Assembly (NCBI GenBank): GCA_036874045.1
Contig: CM072337.1
Coordinates: 1,674,001-1,738,000, forward strand
Reading direction: 5' to 3'
Source of the DNA: Cymodocea nodosa
Taxonomy: Eukaryota > Streptophyta > Magnoliopsida > Alismatales > Cymodoceaceae
DNA length: 64,000 bases
A program made the position numbers and the translations under genes. Below, one piece after another: positions 1 to 36,875 of the stretch. The stretch's first letter is position 1. Each line of letters begins with the position of its first letter. Under the pieces are notes generated by a model. The model made no database searches. It was not told the origin of the DNA and worked only from the letters and a program-made list of their open reading frames with translations.

Positions 1-1190
1 CTTGGCAATGGGTTATCAATGTTGTGTCATTGATGGGAAGGTGAGATGGAAGAAAGGAAAAAGGGATGAGAAAGAAGATATGCATGGAAGCTTGATATGA
101 AATTTGGTGTAGCAGACCCGGGTGAAGGATCCATCTACTATTTTGGTCTTCATTCCATGTTGAAGGCTTTATTAATAGCACAAAGGCAATTATGTGATTG
201 AGATCACATTTATTACAAATGATAGCCTTTCCAAATTTAGATAGCAATAATCAGGATCCAAATCTAATAATTAGGATCCGACTCCATCCATGTTTCCAGT
301 CTCAACATCTTTGTCATTAACCATTGTGCCATCAGAGGGATTTAATTAATCAACTGTATCATTCTCCTCCCTTCACAAGTATGTGCACTCAATATTAACA
401 GTTTACTGCTTCTATTGTATGCTCCTGATCACATCGCATTGGTTGCTTTCTTCCATTCTACCGCTCTTCATGTTTGTTTCTTACCATTATTTTTTTTTTT
501 TGGTCAAAAGACTTCCTGCATCATTGCTGCTGTGTTGCTTGCATGAGTTATTGAACATTTCCATATGTAATGACACTGATTAGGCCCTTCTGCTAAAGTT
601 CAGTGGATTGGTCTCATTTTCTTGACTAGGGTTGTTGGGCCTGAGTGAGTTCAATCGAACTAAAAAAATAAAATTATGGGGCTACCCTGAAACAGTGATC
701 GAGAAATGTAGCCCATGATCCCATATGTGCGGAGACCATATGATTTGACATTCAGGAATCTGGCCGTGCCTCTGATTTCTTGATTCAATAAATTGATCCT
801 CTTTGGTTCAGAAAAAGGAGGTTAAGTACTTCAACTGTCAACAAGAAATTGCATCTTTATTTTGACCTCTGAATCCTGGCTAATGGACAATGTTTTATAT
901 TTATAGTTAGAGATTTTTGTTTTTTTTGGTGTAGTATAATATCCTTTCTGCAATTTGATGCTTTACATTTAGTTGAAGAACTGTATGGATTCACTGCATG
1001 TTGTAAGAACATTTAAGCCAAACTTGTTTATCATATAATTTTCTATGGTCATGCATGATCCCACCATTTTTACTCTGTCTCACTTTAATTGAATGCCATA
1101 CTTTGTTTTACAGTTTCATTATATATGGATGAGGTTGACTTCAGATTCAATGTACATTGTGCCTGTCTTGACAATTCACATTCCATGTAG
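1..1190. other. upstream part of RNase J, probably intron 1
   Basis: No convincing coding exon is seen here. The stretch is AT-rich and ends in an acceptor (gtag at 1187-1190) directly before the first recognisable RNase J exon. Because that exon opens in the middle of a codon and in the middle of the protein, this DNA is best read as an intron whose upstream exon (start codon and transit peptide) lies outside the window. Confidence 0.55.
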
Positions 1191-24539
<23,349 letters not shown>

Positions 24540-27500
24540 AAGGCCGGTTCTAAAGGCTAGTTTAGAACCAAACTAAGGAACAATCCCTTAAGCTTGAGGA
24601 GGCGGGTGTCATTTTCTTTTCTATTTGGCTTTCTCGAGAGTTCTAAGTATTCCATCCACACATATGGAACACTTACCTGATGTGCAGTTCAGAAAATCAC
24701 CAATACACAATTAGTGTAATCAAGCCAGTGGATCATCTTTTGGTCACAGATTCGCGTCATTGATGTGCTGCAGATTGATGACGGTGGAGTATAAATTTTG
24801 CATTTTCAATACACAATTATAAAAAGGTGATAATTTATTTGTAGGCTTTAGCATGTAGTTGGCTACACTTTGTTGTGCCATGATCAATTCTTGCAGTTGA
24901 ACTGTATTATTCTTTTATCAAGGATAAAATATCCTCTGATTTTGATGATGCATATTTCATTTAGTTAGGGCTTAGGGATGCTTTCCTTTATACATTATCG
25001 CGCATCAACATAGAATAGAAAGTATGGTTTGTATTATATGTGGCATGTTACTTAAAAAATGGAGCTGAACTTTGGAGAAAATTGCATTATGCTACCACTT
25101 GTTTACTCCCACTTGTGGCCACCATCTTTACTCCATTTGGCTGCCTCTGATCTCGTGAATATTAAATTACGATGATTGAATGGTTCTGCAGAAGTTACCA
25201 TGAAATCGAATGACGAGCAGCTTCGGTGATTATGGTTTATTTGATTTGAAGGAGCGTCCCTTTTCCCTTTTAAAACTGCAGCTTTTTGCTCTTTTCAGTA
25301 ATCTGTACTTTGGTAAATGTGTTGCTTACGAAACAGTTCATGGATCACTGCTGTAAACGAAGGGAATATTGTTTCTGAAGATACAATATTTGTATTACTT
25401 TCTAAGAGGCTGGAAGATGGCCCCATTGCAGAGGGGAGACTGGTTTTATTCTTTAAGGGATTCCAAGAGCACACAGGTTCAAGCTGTAAGATGAACCTTT
25501 CTCTTTTTAGTGTTCTTAGAATATCCTTTATTATTCCAAAAGACTATCCTGCAAGTTATATTTTCAGCTACAGAAGATGCGGATGAAAGTCCTTTAGAAA
25601 AGCTACATGGAACTTCGATAGATGATGGGTGGCTTCCTATTATTATATGCTTTGGATTTTACTGCTTGGAATGCTGGATTTGAGCACTACTTTTTCAGAA
25701 CTTAAAAACTTTATGGCAATTTCCCTTGATCCTCAGCTCCCTGAGGTGATGGTTATCCACGATGAAACAATCAATAACCATTGAGGGCAAGTTCTCGTCA
25801 ATAATTTGGCACTCCAAGAATGGTAAATTCTTAGGGAGGGGTTAGTGTATATTAGAATTGACGGAAAGTAAAAGAAAATTTTACTGTTTGTATGTTGTTA
25901 GCGTGTATGGGAAATGACGGAAAGAAATTTAAGAAATTTTTGTCCATATATAAGATAAATTTTTCAATACTGTCATCTTTCCAAGCTCCTCCCTTTTGAA
26001 AAGTTGACTTTCGATTGTGTGAAGGTCTTTTGATTGTGTGACTTCCTTTACTCGCAACTTTGATGATAGCTTGTCAACTGCATTTGACTTTCATGGCTCA
26101 ACCCTTTGATTAAATCTCTTGTCATTCTTGCATTTGTCATTGTCATTAGCTTCCTTTAGTTTTAAGTCATCACAAGAAATCTTCGATCGAATCTCTTGTC
26201 GTCCTCACATTTGTTCTCGTCGACTTCTCTACAAACCTTAGATCGAAGCTCACATCTTTCTCACTGTCATCGACTTCCCCAACTAATAAACCTTAAATCA
26301 AAGCTTCTGTCTTTCTCATTGTCATTAACTTTGTCCAATCTTCATTGTCAACTTCTGCAATGAACCTCCTGTTGTCTTTGCTTTCATTTGTCATCGTTAT
26401 AATATTGATAAGATGTGTGATGATATGTTGTCTTTGCATTTATTTGTCATCATTTTAATATTGATAAGATGTGTGAGAATACAATGATGATAATGTAAGA
26501 TGAAATGATTATTTATGTCTATTTATGTTGTACTTTTGAATTATTTATTATATAGATAATGTAATAATTAGAATGTTTTATATCTTTAGATTATTTTTTA
26601 CATTTATATTGTAATATTTTGAATGTTTTGTATCTTTAATCTATTTTTTACATTTATGTTGTAATAATTTGAACAAGTGTATTTTTTAAATTCATTAATA
26701 TTATTTAAATTATAAATTAATGTATCAATTATATAATTTTAGATAGTATTTTATAATTTATTTCATTATTTTTTTAATATTTCGACATGTATTAAATTTC
26801 TCACGAGAATTTTAATTTTCCAAATTTTTCAAAGTGTATTAAATTTTTACGAAAATTCTGATATTTTAAACATTTTATTTTTTTTCTGTTTGAATTTTTT
26901 ATACATCTGAACTTTTCTACGTGCATTAAGGACTCTTTAATTTCATTTGGGAGATGGTTTAGAGGGTTCCTAACCAAAACCTGGCGTGCTACCTTGTTAA
27001 GATGTATGTATGTGCTGAGACATTCAATATTTTAGATTTTACGGTGGAAGATGGCTTCCCAAGTTTCTCCGCTATTCAAATGCCACGCAGAGAAACTTGA
27101 CGAGAGATTGACGTTCGCATCTTCAATGCATTGATATATACAAATGCAATTTTTTGTGACCAATGACCAGTACAAGTAAACGAGGGTCCATACTAATTAC
27201 GAGTAAAAGTAGGGGAACAATAAATTTTAAAGATCATTTGAGTATAAAGAGCAATTCCAACCCTGATATCCTACTTATAATAGCCTACGAAAGGAGTGCA
27301 GTCACAAAGATTAGGTCGGATTTTCTAGAGATCTTCAGGAAATTTTTGTAAGGATGCGTTTCTACCTTTTTATGAATAGTTCATTTTTTTTATAAATGCT
27401 TTTTACTATGAATGTATAGGGAATGATATTTAATTTAATCTTAATACATCATTTTGTTAGATTAAACATAATCTATAGAGAAAACAATAAGATGACCAGA

Positions 27501-29283
27501 AATAGCAGAGTAAGACATCTATGTGATTTATAGGAGGGGTAAATGAATTTCACGTACCATTATTCTTAGACAACTTAACATAAACTATTATGAATACCTA
27601 CATTCTTTTTTTTTTTCTTTTATAAATATATAAAAGGCCAAAGCAACTATACAAATTAAATTATTATATAACGTGAAATTTTCTGAAGTTGGGTAAGCAT
27701 TCCAATGTGGATCTAAATATTTAAAAATTCATTAAATTTTTGTTGAATTTCAATAATTGATTTTGTATTAAAAATATCTTAATAATAACTTGGATTACGT
27801 TAAAATTCTAATACATAATAAATCATATCATAAATTAATTAATCATATAATTAGATTTAAACTTTAAAATAATAATAATAAAATAAAATACGTCTTTGAC
27901 GAATTCAAGGCAATCTCTAAAAATGTTTGTGTATCCTAAAAATGACGAAGAAAATGATAAAAATTAAAAATCACGAAAAATAATTTCGACTTCAACATTT
28001 TCTCTCTCCTTGATAAAAAATAACGAAATTTCATCATTCTAGATTTCTCTCCTTCCTGCGAACCCAAATCAATATCATCATTCCATTTCATTTGGGCTTG
28101 TATTGATTTGTGGGTCTAATTCCCATTCGTCACCGGTCACTGATGCACTCAAATATTCGGGATCTCCTAAAGGAAGACGAGGACAATATCCCCATCCTCT
28201 TTGGCCACAATCTCCAATGTGGAATAGTAGCGAACTCCTCGGGGCACTCAGACATGGCTTGCAGGGGAGGGGAGATTTTTCTGAAAGGACTACTTTGCCG
28301 TCCTATTCCAAGGTCAGGCTTTGGGAAAAAATTTTGGAACAAAACCCTTCGTATGTTTGAAAATGCTAGAATTCAATTTTGACATTTTCAAGATACATAA
28401 ATATCCTGAAAATGTTAAAATTAAGTCCCAACGTTTCCCTTTTCGCAGATTTTAACTTGCAGAAACAGGTCATTTCCTTGTTCAAATTAAGGTCCTTAAT
28501 GTCAAATCTAGTACATTTTTCTCGGTGAAAGTCATAAAAAACAAAAACAGAAACATTTATTGACACATGGATGAGACTGGTAATTAAAACATCAACAAAA
28601 GATCAGACTACATTCTCCCATTCGATCATGCAAGCCGAACCCGTCAACCATTCTCCCTGGAACTTCAGGTTGGCTACAATTGGATATTTTCAAAATGTGT
28701 TCTGCTTCTTACCTTCGAAAACACTCAATGTGCAAAGGATTTTCTGCAGTAAATCATCCTCTTGGATATTATCATCTTCGACTACATCATCTTCAAAGTC
28801 CTGAAATCAGCAGAAATGATTAGAAGCCCTTGAGCAAGGGAGGAGAAAAGAAAATTACACTGTACGAAATCATCACAAAGTCTGCCTTAGTTGGCAGACA
28901 TACTTCATATCATCCAGTGCATGATTATATTCTTACAACAGCATCCAAAGGAAAAAGCTTTTGATGATGCGCATGGAGTTGTTCCAATACAATGATAACC
29001 TTTCTCCTCTCGGATTAACAGGTAGATCTTGCTTCCAAATTTAATGTTTGAAACCAACTCAAAGTTGTTGAATTGCCTGAATTATGCAGATGCATACTTT
29101 CCACTAAAAGACTCAACTTGCACTCACTTCTTACCAGTTTCAAAAAATAAAATTAAAATTCTGAAACTTAAACCATAAAAAATCAAAATTTTGGAGTCAT
29201 ATGTAATAGTTTGGAAAATAGATCATTTGTGCTGCTACAATACTAATAAACTTACAAATGGGAACTTGCGCTACTGATTGTGG
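24540..29283. other. Intergenic region between the 3' ends of RNase J and CPI1
   Basis: RNase J and CPI1 are convergent, so this holds both 3' UTRs and spacer. Open frames at 25317-25586 and 28103-28382 match no family I know. From 25.9 to 28.0 kb it is very AT-rich with short tandem duplications. No tRNA, transposase or reverse-transcriptase relic was recognised. Confidence 0.7.
26371..26680. repeat. Two adjacent tandem duplications (about 58 and 53 bp)
   Basis: gttgtctttgc...ttgataagatgtgtga occurs at 26371 and again about 58 bases later. Further on, aatgttt-tatcttta-attattttttacattta occurs at about 26572 and 26625. Both sets are AT-rich and imperfect. Confidence 0.75.
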
Positions 29284-32200
29284 CTATGGAATCCAAGGTA
29301 GTCCCGGTTGAAGACATTGTTTTGAATCAGGGACTGGAACTATAGGACCCAAGAAAATACGCCATAAATCAAGTATTATGGTAACAAGCATGGCAGCACC
29401 CAGGGCATCGAAAGCCACCCTTGGTAGATCCCAAGGGTTCCCAGGTTTTTCATCTATCCTGAAAAAGGAAACACAAACTGGTTCTAGTAATGATAGTTTA
29501 CGCACATTGACCTGGTTACTTATAAAGTTTATAGAAGGCATAAATTTAGAGAAGCACCTTGCTACTTGATGGTAATGATAAGACAAATGAAGGGGTAACA
29601 ACCAATAAGAGAACGTAGTCAGTATACAACTCCATTGTGAGGGAAGGAGTTCTGATTTAAAATTCAAGCAAAAACACAATCAATATCAAAAGAAAATAAA
29701 GGGCTAATGGGCCAACTGCTTAGGGCTGACTGTCTTTTATATTATCTAAGCCCCACTTTTCACGAGTTTGAACGGGGGAAGCCCATGTACTACTTGCCAG
29801 CTCCTTTTAATAAAGTGTTGTTATACAGTCTGTTAATGCATTCAGCAAGGACAGGAGTAAACTCTGAATTTACATCTATTTCTAGTTTGTCAAATTTGAC
29901 ATGTTCATGCACAAATCATAAAAATTCGTCTGCAGAAAAGATAAAGTTTTATGTTTTATTTACATTTCTTCCAAGAGGGTTGCAAAATATGCCAAGCTAA
30001 TGGTAATATCAAATCTTATGCACAGTTGAATACATTTGATAACATTTAGGGCATCCAATGGTTCATTTTTTTTGTATTTGATGAAAGGGAGGAAACACCC
30101 TTTTGCTAGTATTAAAGAAATGATTAGTGAGCCTACTATTCTTATGAAGGGCATTTTGATTGCATTATAATCATTCAACTTTTTAATTTCATGAGCATAC
30201 AGATTTCTAAATGTAGCAAAGATTCCATGAGAACCCTGACAATGAGAGAAAAAAATTCTGTGTATAATTACAGTGTGGAAGTATTCCCATTCATTCAATC
30301 AGGAATTAAATTCTGTATTAAGATAATCACTTATCATAATGTACATACATACAAGCAAAAGTTAACCATCTGTGAATGCTTTTAGAATTAGATTGGTCAT
30401 TGACCAAATGGAGTAAAGGGGTGGTTGATTCATGGGTTCAACCAGACATCGAGATTGTTCGAACCACAATGTTAGCATGATGTCATAAAAATAATTAAAT
30501 AATTTAATATTACATATATAAGTAAAATTCAAAAATTACGAAAAATAGGAACAAAAAGGAAATGACAAATTCATGAAACTGAAACACACTGAACTATTAA
30601 AATTACATGAAATAAATAATTTCAGAATTTTTTACCTGATAAATAATGAAAAAAATTTATTTATCATTTGTTCAAGATTTTTGTTTGTTGCAGAGGATCA
30701 AAATTTCAGAAAGAATGAAATGGAATCATTTGATATAAAATAACATGTTTTTTCCTTTTTTTAATTTTTTCAGGATTTTAAAATAAATTTTGAAATCACA
30801 TATTCCATTGAAATTGCAGTTCAAATAATATGTAAAAAATATCGTATTCCAATAAAATAGATTTTGAAACAGTAAATAAAATAACCCAGAACCACTCAAT
30901 CGATTGAGTCAAGTGTTCAGTCACTAAATGGTTAAGCTAAGCCTTATTGAGTATTTTTGGTCCCCAATTCACCTATAGCCCAACCAATCAATCCGGTCTG
31001 AATTTTAAAATAGTACCATCCACAATGAAACATAATTAAACCATTGATTATAGTGTGGCAGAAGTACATAAAAAGGAGCAAAAAACAATAAGTGTAGCAT
31101 TGATATTGAATGTCTACTCTTAAGCCTAGAGGACCATGACTCATCAATTGCAAGTAGAATGTAGACTAAAAAATGATGTCGGACAAGTTGGAAGCCAATA
31201 TATTCTATTTAATTAATCTATCAAAAGATGATCAACTAGCCATCTGTGTGAGGGAGAGAATAACCCTTAAAGGTTTAAGTCAAACAACTAACTAGAGAGT
31301 GGAGATAAGGTTTTAAGATGGGGGTTCAACAAAAGGTTACCTTCCATCGTGCAATTGGTGCATTTAAGGGATATTTATAACTACCATCACTTATATGATA
31401 GTTTGATAGTAGTTAAGGACTGACCATACCCCAACGAACATGTGGTATATGAAAATAGTTGAGCATGTATGTTGTGGATTGCTCATTTGATATGGGTCTG
31501 CTTTGACTAGTTAACTATTTTGCTCAACAATTTGGCATTGGTGCAACACTCTAGCTTACATGACATTGTAGTGTGATATATGAATAAATGGATCTTTATA
31601 TGAATCTTAAGCTTAAGATAAATTAGGGTTTCTTGTGGGTTTATTCCCATATTACTTGTTATGTGATGTTTTATTTATTATAGTCTTTATATATAGATGC
31701 ATTGTTTTTGTTAATAAATCATTACACTGGCACCTATTATTTGTTTTCACATGGTATTAAAGTTTAGGTATTTTAGAGAATGAGAAGAGGGAAACACTAG
31801 TCACTGTCACCACCTTGCCATGGTGGTAATGATGGACTCAAACCCTAGCCATTGTTGATTTTTTATCTATTTTCTTTATATTTATCTTAATCCTCTATTT
31901 TCTCCTCTCTCATCCTCATCCTTTTGTGAAAACCTAATTATCTTCCCACCAAACACTAGCATCCCCCATCAGTAACCACATCTACCATCCTCACTACCAT
32001 CAACAACACCTCCACTCCTTATCACTATTATCTCCAACCACACCACCAATGAGGCCATTCAAAGCTTCTACTATGACCGATGCATCCTCCTTTGTCCAAT
32101 GTCACCAACAACCACACCTAACCTCACTTCCCATAACCAACTTCTCTAGTCATTGCTAGTGCCAACCAACAACCATTATTGCTCCAATCGTCACTTTCAG

Positions 32201-35200
32201 TCTTGGAACTCACCACTGCCACCATGACTGTCAAATCACCCACCCCAACCACACCTAGTCCCACTCATGGTGCCACTAAGGGCTTCTGACTTCTCTCCTG
32301 CTGCTACCCTTGACTTCAGCCCACTTTTCACCCCCTTTACCATTGCCACCTACACCCATAAGGGTTGTAGAACACGATGGATGAAGAAGGGAGAGAAAAG
32401 AAAGGTGCACATGCTTAAAAAAAATGACAAAAGAAAAGGATGGAGAGGGACAGAACATGTGATTGTTAAAAAAGGGGAAGAAAATAGGGGAGAGAAAAAG
32501 GAGAATAAGAAGTTTTTTGAAAAAAAGTGTAAAAAAAAGGTGAAAGTTAAAAAAGGAAAAGAGGAAAAAAAATAAAAAATCAAAACATATATCATCAACC
32601 TCCAGTGTTTTTTCTGATTGTTTTTCATATGAGTCTTGATGTTAAAGAAATCTTGCTTTGTCAAAATAGTATTTGTTTTCCACAAGATGAGTCTTTCGAC
32701 ATAGAGTAGTAGTGTTAGTTTAATGAAGGTTGTATTAGGGTCCATAAAAGCTCATCTTTGCAAATTTTTCGATGTTTGCTCATTATTATCGACTAACTAG
32801 GTTGTTCCTTGACTATTACAATTTTGAACAATTTTGGATCCCAAATACTACCTAAGTATACTACAATTCTACACTACATTTGATCCAAAAACCTAGACAA
32901 TAGGTCAAAAGGAAGCCCTTGTCCTCAACTAACAGGAAAACAATGCACATAAGAAATTGACAAATTAAATTACCATTGCAAATCTTAAGAAAATTTTAAA
33001 ATTTTAGATATGAAATATTTTACCTTACAAACATGGGGAAGCTCACAATGAAGTAAATTGCATAAAATAAAGATCCAACTTTATACATTGATGCTCGGTC
33101 TACGAACTCATAATATGGAAACTGCACAATTAAAATATAATGGAATTTAGATTAAAATCATTTCAAAAGGATTTATCCTTCTATGCTTGCCATTGCATGA
33201 AAGGGGTTTCAGTATCTCAGAACTTCTACTTTCATTGTCTTCCTCTCACTTTATTTTCAGTTTCATTGCTTGTTAAAATTATTCACTAATTATCAGAAAG
33301 ATTAAATGTGAAACTAGATACAGGTAACAACCAATAATTAAATAGAGAGAAGTGGAAATTTTAATATTATAGTATTTTTCACGTACATTTGAGATTGCTA
33401 ATGTCTCTAGATATGCTATGAAGTAAGAAAGAGCTAACACCCAAGCAGCCTCTGTTGCAATTTGAATTGTCTGTGGTAAGTCGGCAATGGAGTGGCGCAG
33501 TCTACGTATGGTTAAATTTGAAGTCATATGGTAAAAGAGGAAGCAAGCATGGGTAAGAAGGAATGTTGTGTGAGGAACCTACAAGCAAGAAATAGAAGAA
33601 TAATCATTTAATGATCATTTAACCAGCTAATAATAGTTACATTGGGATAAATTGAAGGCATGCATGTAAAAAATAAATCACTGGTCAAATAATGAAGTCT
33701 AAGAACAAACTAATCCTAACACCACAAATAATTGTCCTTCAGCATATCAATGGCATCCTCAAAGATAAAAATTTCACATAAATATATGCATTAAACTCTG
33801 GATAGCAATATGGCAACCCACAGTTGACTGAGTGTGGTTAACCCCATTAACTGCAGCTACCTCATGTGAGAATTGGGCCCCACCCTATGTATTACATGGG
33901 ACCCCTCATGTGAGAAGACCGTCTAGTGTGGTTAACCACACAAGATCATGCCCCTATGACAACCATGCCAATAAAGCCCTCATTCCTAAACCATACACAT
34001 CACCAGACACTTTTAGGAGAAGACATGTCCCATATTAGCGAACAATATGTAAGACAGGACTTTATGCCCCAGCTACAACTGCATGTTAAACAAATTGTAA
34101 CGTATTGTTATTTGACATACAGTTATATAGCGTTACCCTATGAAGAATTGAACACAGATTTACAGAGCTACAGGAGTATGGCACAAAAAAAAAAGACAAT
34201 AAGTAATAATTGTCTTACATTGTTCATCCTCCATGAAGGGAATGTATATGAAGCGCCAAGTACTTTAAAGAAATAATGTGTCCAGAAGTAGTTTCCAACA
34301 TAACTAAATATTATAATCCAGAGATTAGCCTGCAAAAATTTGAAGGTATTACTGTTTGATCAATTGAAAACAACAGCATTAGATATAAACAAAAACATGA
34401 ATCATAGTTTTCACTAACACAACATTATCTTGTCATTATATTTGCTGGAAGCATTGCAAGATATTCGGAGGAATGAAACCTATTAATATCTAAATTACTG
34501 TGCTTTACTTTCAGGTTTACAACCATCTATTTGTTCTTAGTGCAGTTTGATGGATTGCTTCCAGAACATTTGACTTGGGATAACTCACCTTCTCGAAGGG
34601 GAAATTGCGTTGTAGAATGCATATCATCGTGGATTAGAAACTGTAATTTATGGGATGAATAACTTCTCACAGATCAGAGAATGGTAGTGAAAGAGTTAAG
34701 AAATTCAGAAATTAGAAGACATGCTAAAACTTTAAAACGGTATAACTATTGACTGACGTACTGCTTACCATGAAACAAGAATTGCAAGAAATGACAATAA
34801 GCTACCAGCTGTGAAAAGCAAATAGCCAATTCAGCTTAAATTAAATAAGAATATACCACTCAACAAAATTACAGCATCAATATTATTACTAGTTTGTCTT
34901 TAGTAATTTCCAGTGGATTGGCAGATTATGAAACATACTTTTACCCAGTAGCGGTCCTTCCAGCAAATTTTTTTGTCCGCCTGCAGAAAGAGCTGAAATA
35001 GTCATATTTGCATTGCGGGGGATGACTTTAATTTTTCTAGCATGGTAATTCAACTAATGAGAAACATAATATATAACAAAAAAGGAAAACACGCACACTA
35101 CAAAAATCTGAAATGCTAGAAATTATGGCATACAAATACAATGCCTTTCTTGCTGATTTATTTAGGACAAAGAAATGCGGGAAATTTGAATATTAAAACT

Positions 35201-36875
35201 CAAGATGGACATCACGCAGCAGTTAACTGCCATGACACAAACATCCATACAGCATAATCAAGCAACATTACATAAAATACCAAAGCACGGAAGGAACCAG
35301 TAAGATAAGCAGTCATATGCATTTTTCACCATCTTTATTTTCAGTACATAAGTCACCTACACCTTATGGCAAAGATGAACAGTAATCATACAGTCATAGC
35401 TGGAATCCTCTGCTTTATATCGTCATATATAGTCTAGAACTTTTAGTTATGATTGACAGAACTAGTAGATGTAATACTTAATACCTATAAATATAACTCA
35501 AACCTCCTCTTTTACTTTCTCAATAAATAATTATTTACAGAAAAAAAATTGTAAGGGAGGAAAAATGAAAATGTGTCATTGAATCACCTTCCCAACAAAT
35601 ACAAGGGGCAGAAGAAAAGCTGGAACTGCAGAAATCAACCCAACAAGCAAATACTCCAGTTCCGTAAAGCTCTGCTACCAGAAAAATTTTTAGAAACAAT
35701 TAATAAGGGATGAGCTCACAAACAAAAGAAAGATGAAATATAGCAAAAATAACAGGAATTATGTTGATCCGCATTATGATATCAATGCTCAACCTAAAAT
35801 AAAAATAACATGACATAGAGGAGAAGGGCTTGCTTGAAGACAGAAATAATCTAAACGCATGGCAACCGTTGTCGAAGTTCAAGCACGACACTAAATATAA
35901 TGAGGACCATGAAGAAGAAAGAAGAGAAAACATGCATATCTATTTACTATTCATAATTCCATTCATCTTCATGTTCCTTTTTTTTTTCGTTTTGGAGCCG
36001 TCATCTTCATATTTATGTTTTTTTACCTTCAATTGTCAATGACTTCACGTGAAGAGAAGTCAACAATCCACACCGACAAGAAACCTTGAACGTTTGAAGT
36101 TATGTATAAATTCCTTCTTTATACAAACTTTGAAAAGCCATACGTATTCACAGATCATATAATCGGAAGGCCCAGAACTGTACATTCGTTGGTATCACAC
36201 GATTCCTCAACGAAGAGTTCCCCATCTTCAATTAGTGAAAAGGATAGATGGATAAGGATTGAGACAATACCCACCGCCCCCGTTGACAGAAACCATGTAC
36301 TGCAAATTGACTTCCATAATATAATATATTATACAGAGTTGGACAAAAACCATCGTATTCTTGCGAATTATCGTGGCGGCATTCCAGAGCCGACACATTT
36401 AATTCTCAATAAATTCACCCAAATAGCTGGAGGGAAACCCTAGAGTTTTTTATCGCCACACAAAAAAGGTCATTCTTTTTACCCTTCACTTTTCACAGAA
36501 CCGATCCAAGCTCCCCGGAACAAATCCATCTGCACGACCACCACCACCAATCAAACCAAATCCAATCCACACGTACCTCGTAGAGCTTGTAGGGCACAAT
36601 GACGCCAAGGCAAAGCGTGAGCCAGAACGGTGTGTACAGGAGGAAGAACACCTCCCCCCACGTCTTGCTTGGGTTGGCCGAGAACCACAAGCTGCTTCGA
36701 CCTCCATCGCCTTCGATTCCGACTGCCCCAAAAAAAAAAACGAAAAAACAAGGGGAATCAGAATTCGGTAGGCCAAATCCCTAGATTCGATGCTCGATGG
36801 GGCAGCATTCTTGGCAGTACCGGAAGATCGTCCTCCTCTTCCTCCTCCTCCTCCTCCTCCTCCTCCTCCTCCCAT
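29284..36875 (-). CDS. CPI1: Cycloeucalenol cycloisomerase (cyclopropylsterol isomerase)
   Basis: Opens the 9,19-cyclopropane ring of cycloeucalenol to give obtusifoliol (EC 5.5.1.9), a plant-specific sterol step at the ER membrane. Eight exons on the minus strand: 36821-36875, 36577-36722, 35588-35671, 34939-34980, 34219-34329, 33387-33578, 33024-33121, 29284-29458. All junctions are GT-AG and in phase, giving 903 nt and 300 aa, against about 280 in Arabidopsis. Landmarks in order: ANPSKTWGEVFFLLYTPFW, FTELEYLLVGLISAVPAF, ANLWIIIFSYVGNYFW, TIRRLRHSIADLP, AAWVLALSYFIAYLE, FPYYEFVDRASMY, DALGAAMLVTIILDLWR and LGPIVPVPDSKQC. Several are hydrophobic membrane segments. The first exon encodes Met plus eleven Gly (all GGA) and RGGRSS; it is chosen because the core frame has no upstream ATG and a 98-bp intron joins it in phase. 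The extension over Arabidopsis is this Gly-rich N-terminus. Confidence 0.95.
29459..33023 (-). other. Last CPI1 intron, 3.6 kb
   Basis: On the minus strand the donor is GTAAAA after GTAAG (giving MFV-R) and the acceptor is cag before GATAGATG. It includes a truncated LTR-type fragment (about 31560-32580) and AT-rich sequence. A purine-rich stretch at 32380-32575 explains the Lys-rich plus-strand open frame there. Confidence 0.85.
31560..32580 (+). mobile_element. Truncated LTR-type element related to the one at 10.97-12.56 kb
   Basis: An LTR-like end ...ttgttttcac is followed by tggtattaaagtt (31752-31764), a tRNA-Met-type primer-binding site. Upstream, gtgggtttattcccatatta resembles the LTR of the RNase J intron element. 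Downstream, agagggaaacactagtcact parallels gagggaaaccttagccatta just inside that element. The interior is a CA-rich, proline-coding-like stretch without identifiable polymerase. No matching second LTR was found before 33020, so it is truncated. It is antisense to CPI1. Confidence 0.5.

Noticed and set aside
32267-32575. Lys-rich 102-codon open frame inside the CPI1 intron
   Set aside because: Driven by a purine-rich stretch next to the LTR-type fragment; no recognisable domain.
34746-34810. Candidate extra CPI1 exon (acceptor cacag and donor GTAAGC on the minus strand)
   Set aside because: Neighbouring exons already join in phase and give an uninterrupted family match (WVK-ANLW), leaving no room for it.
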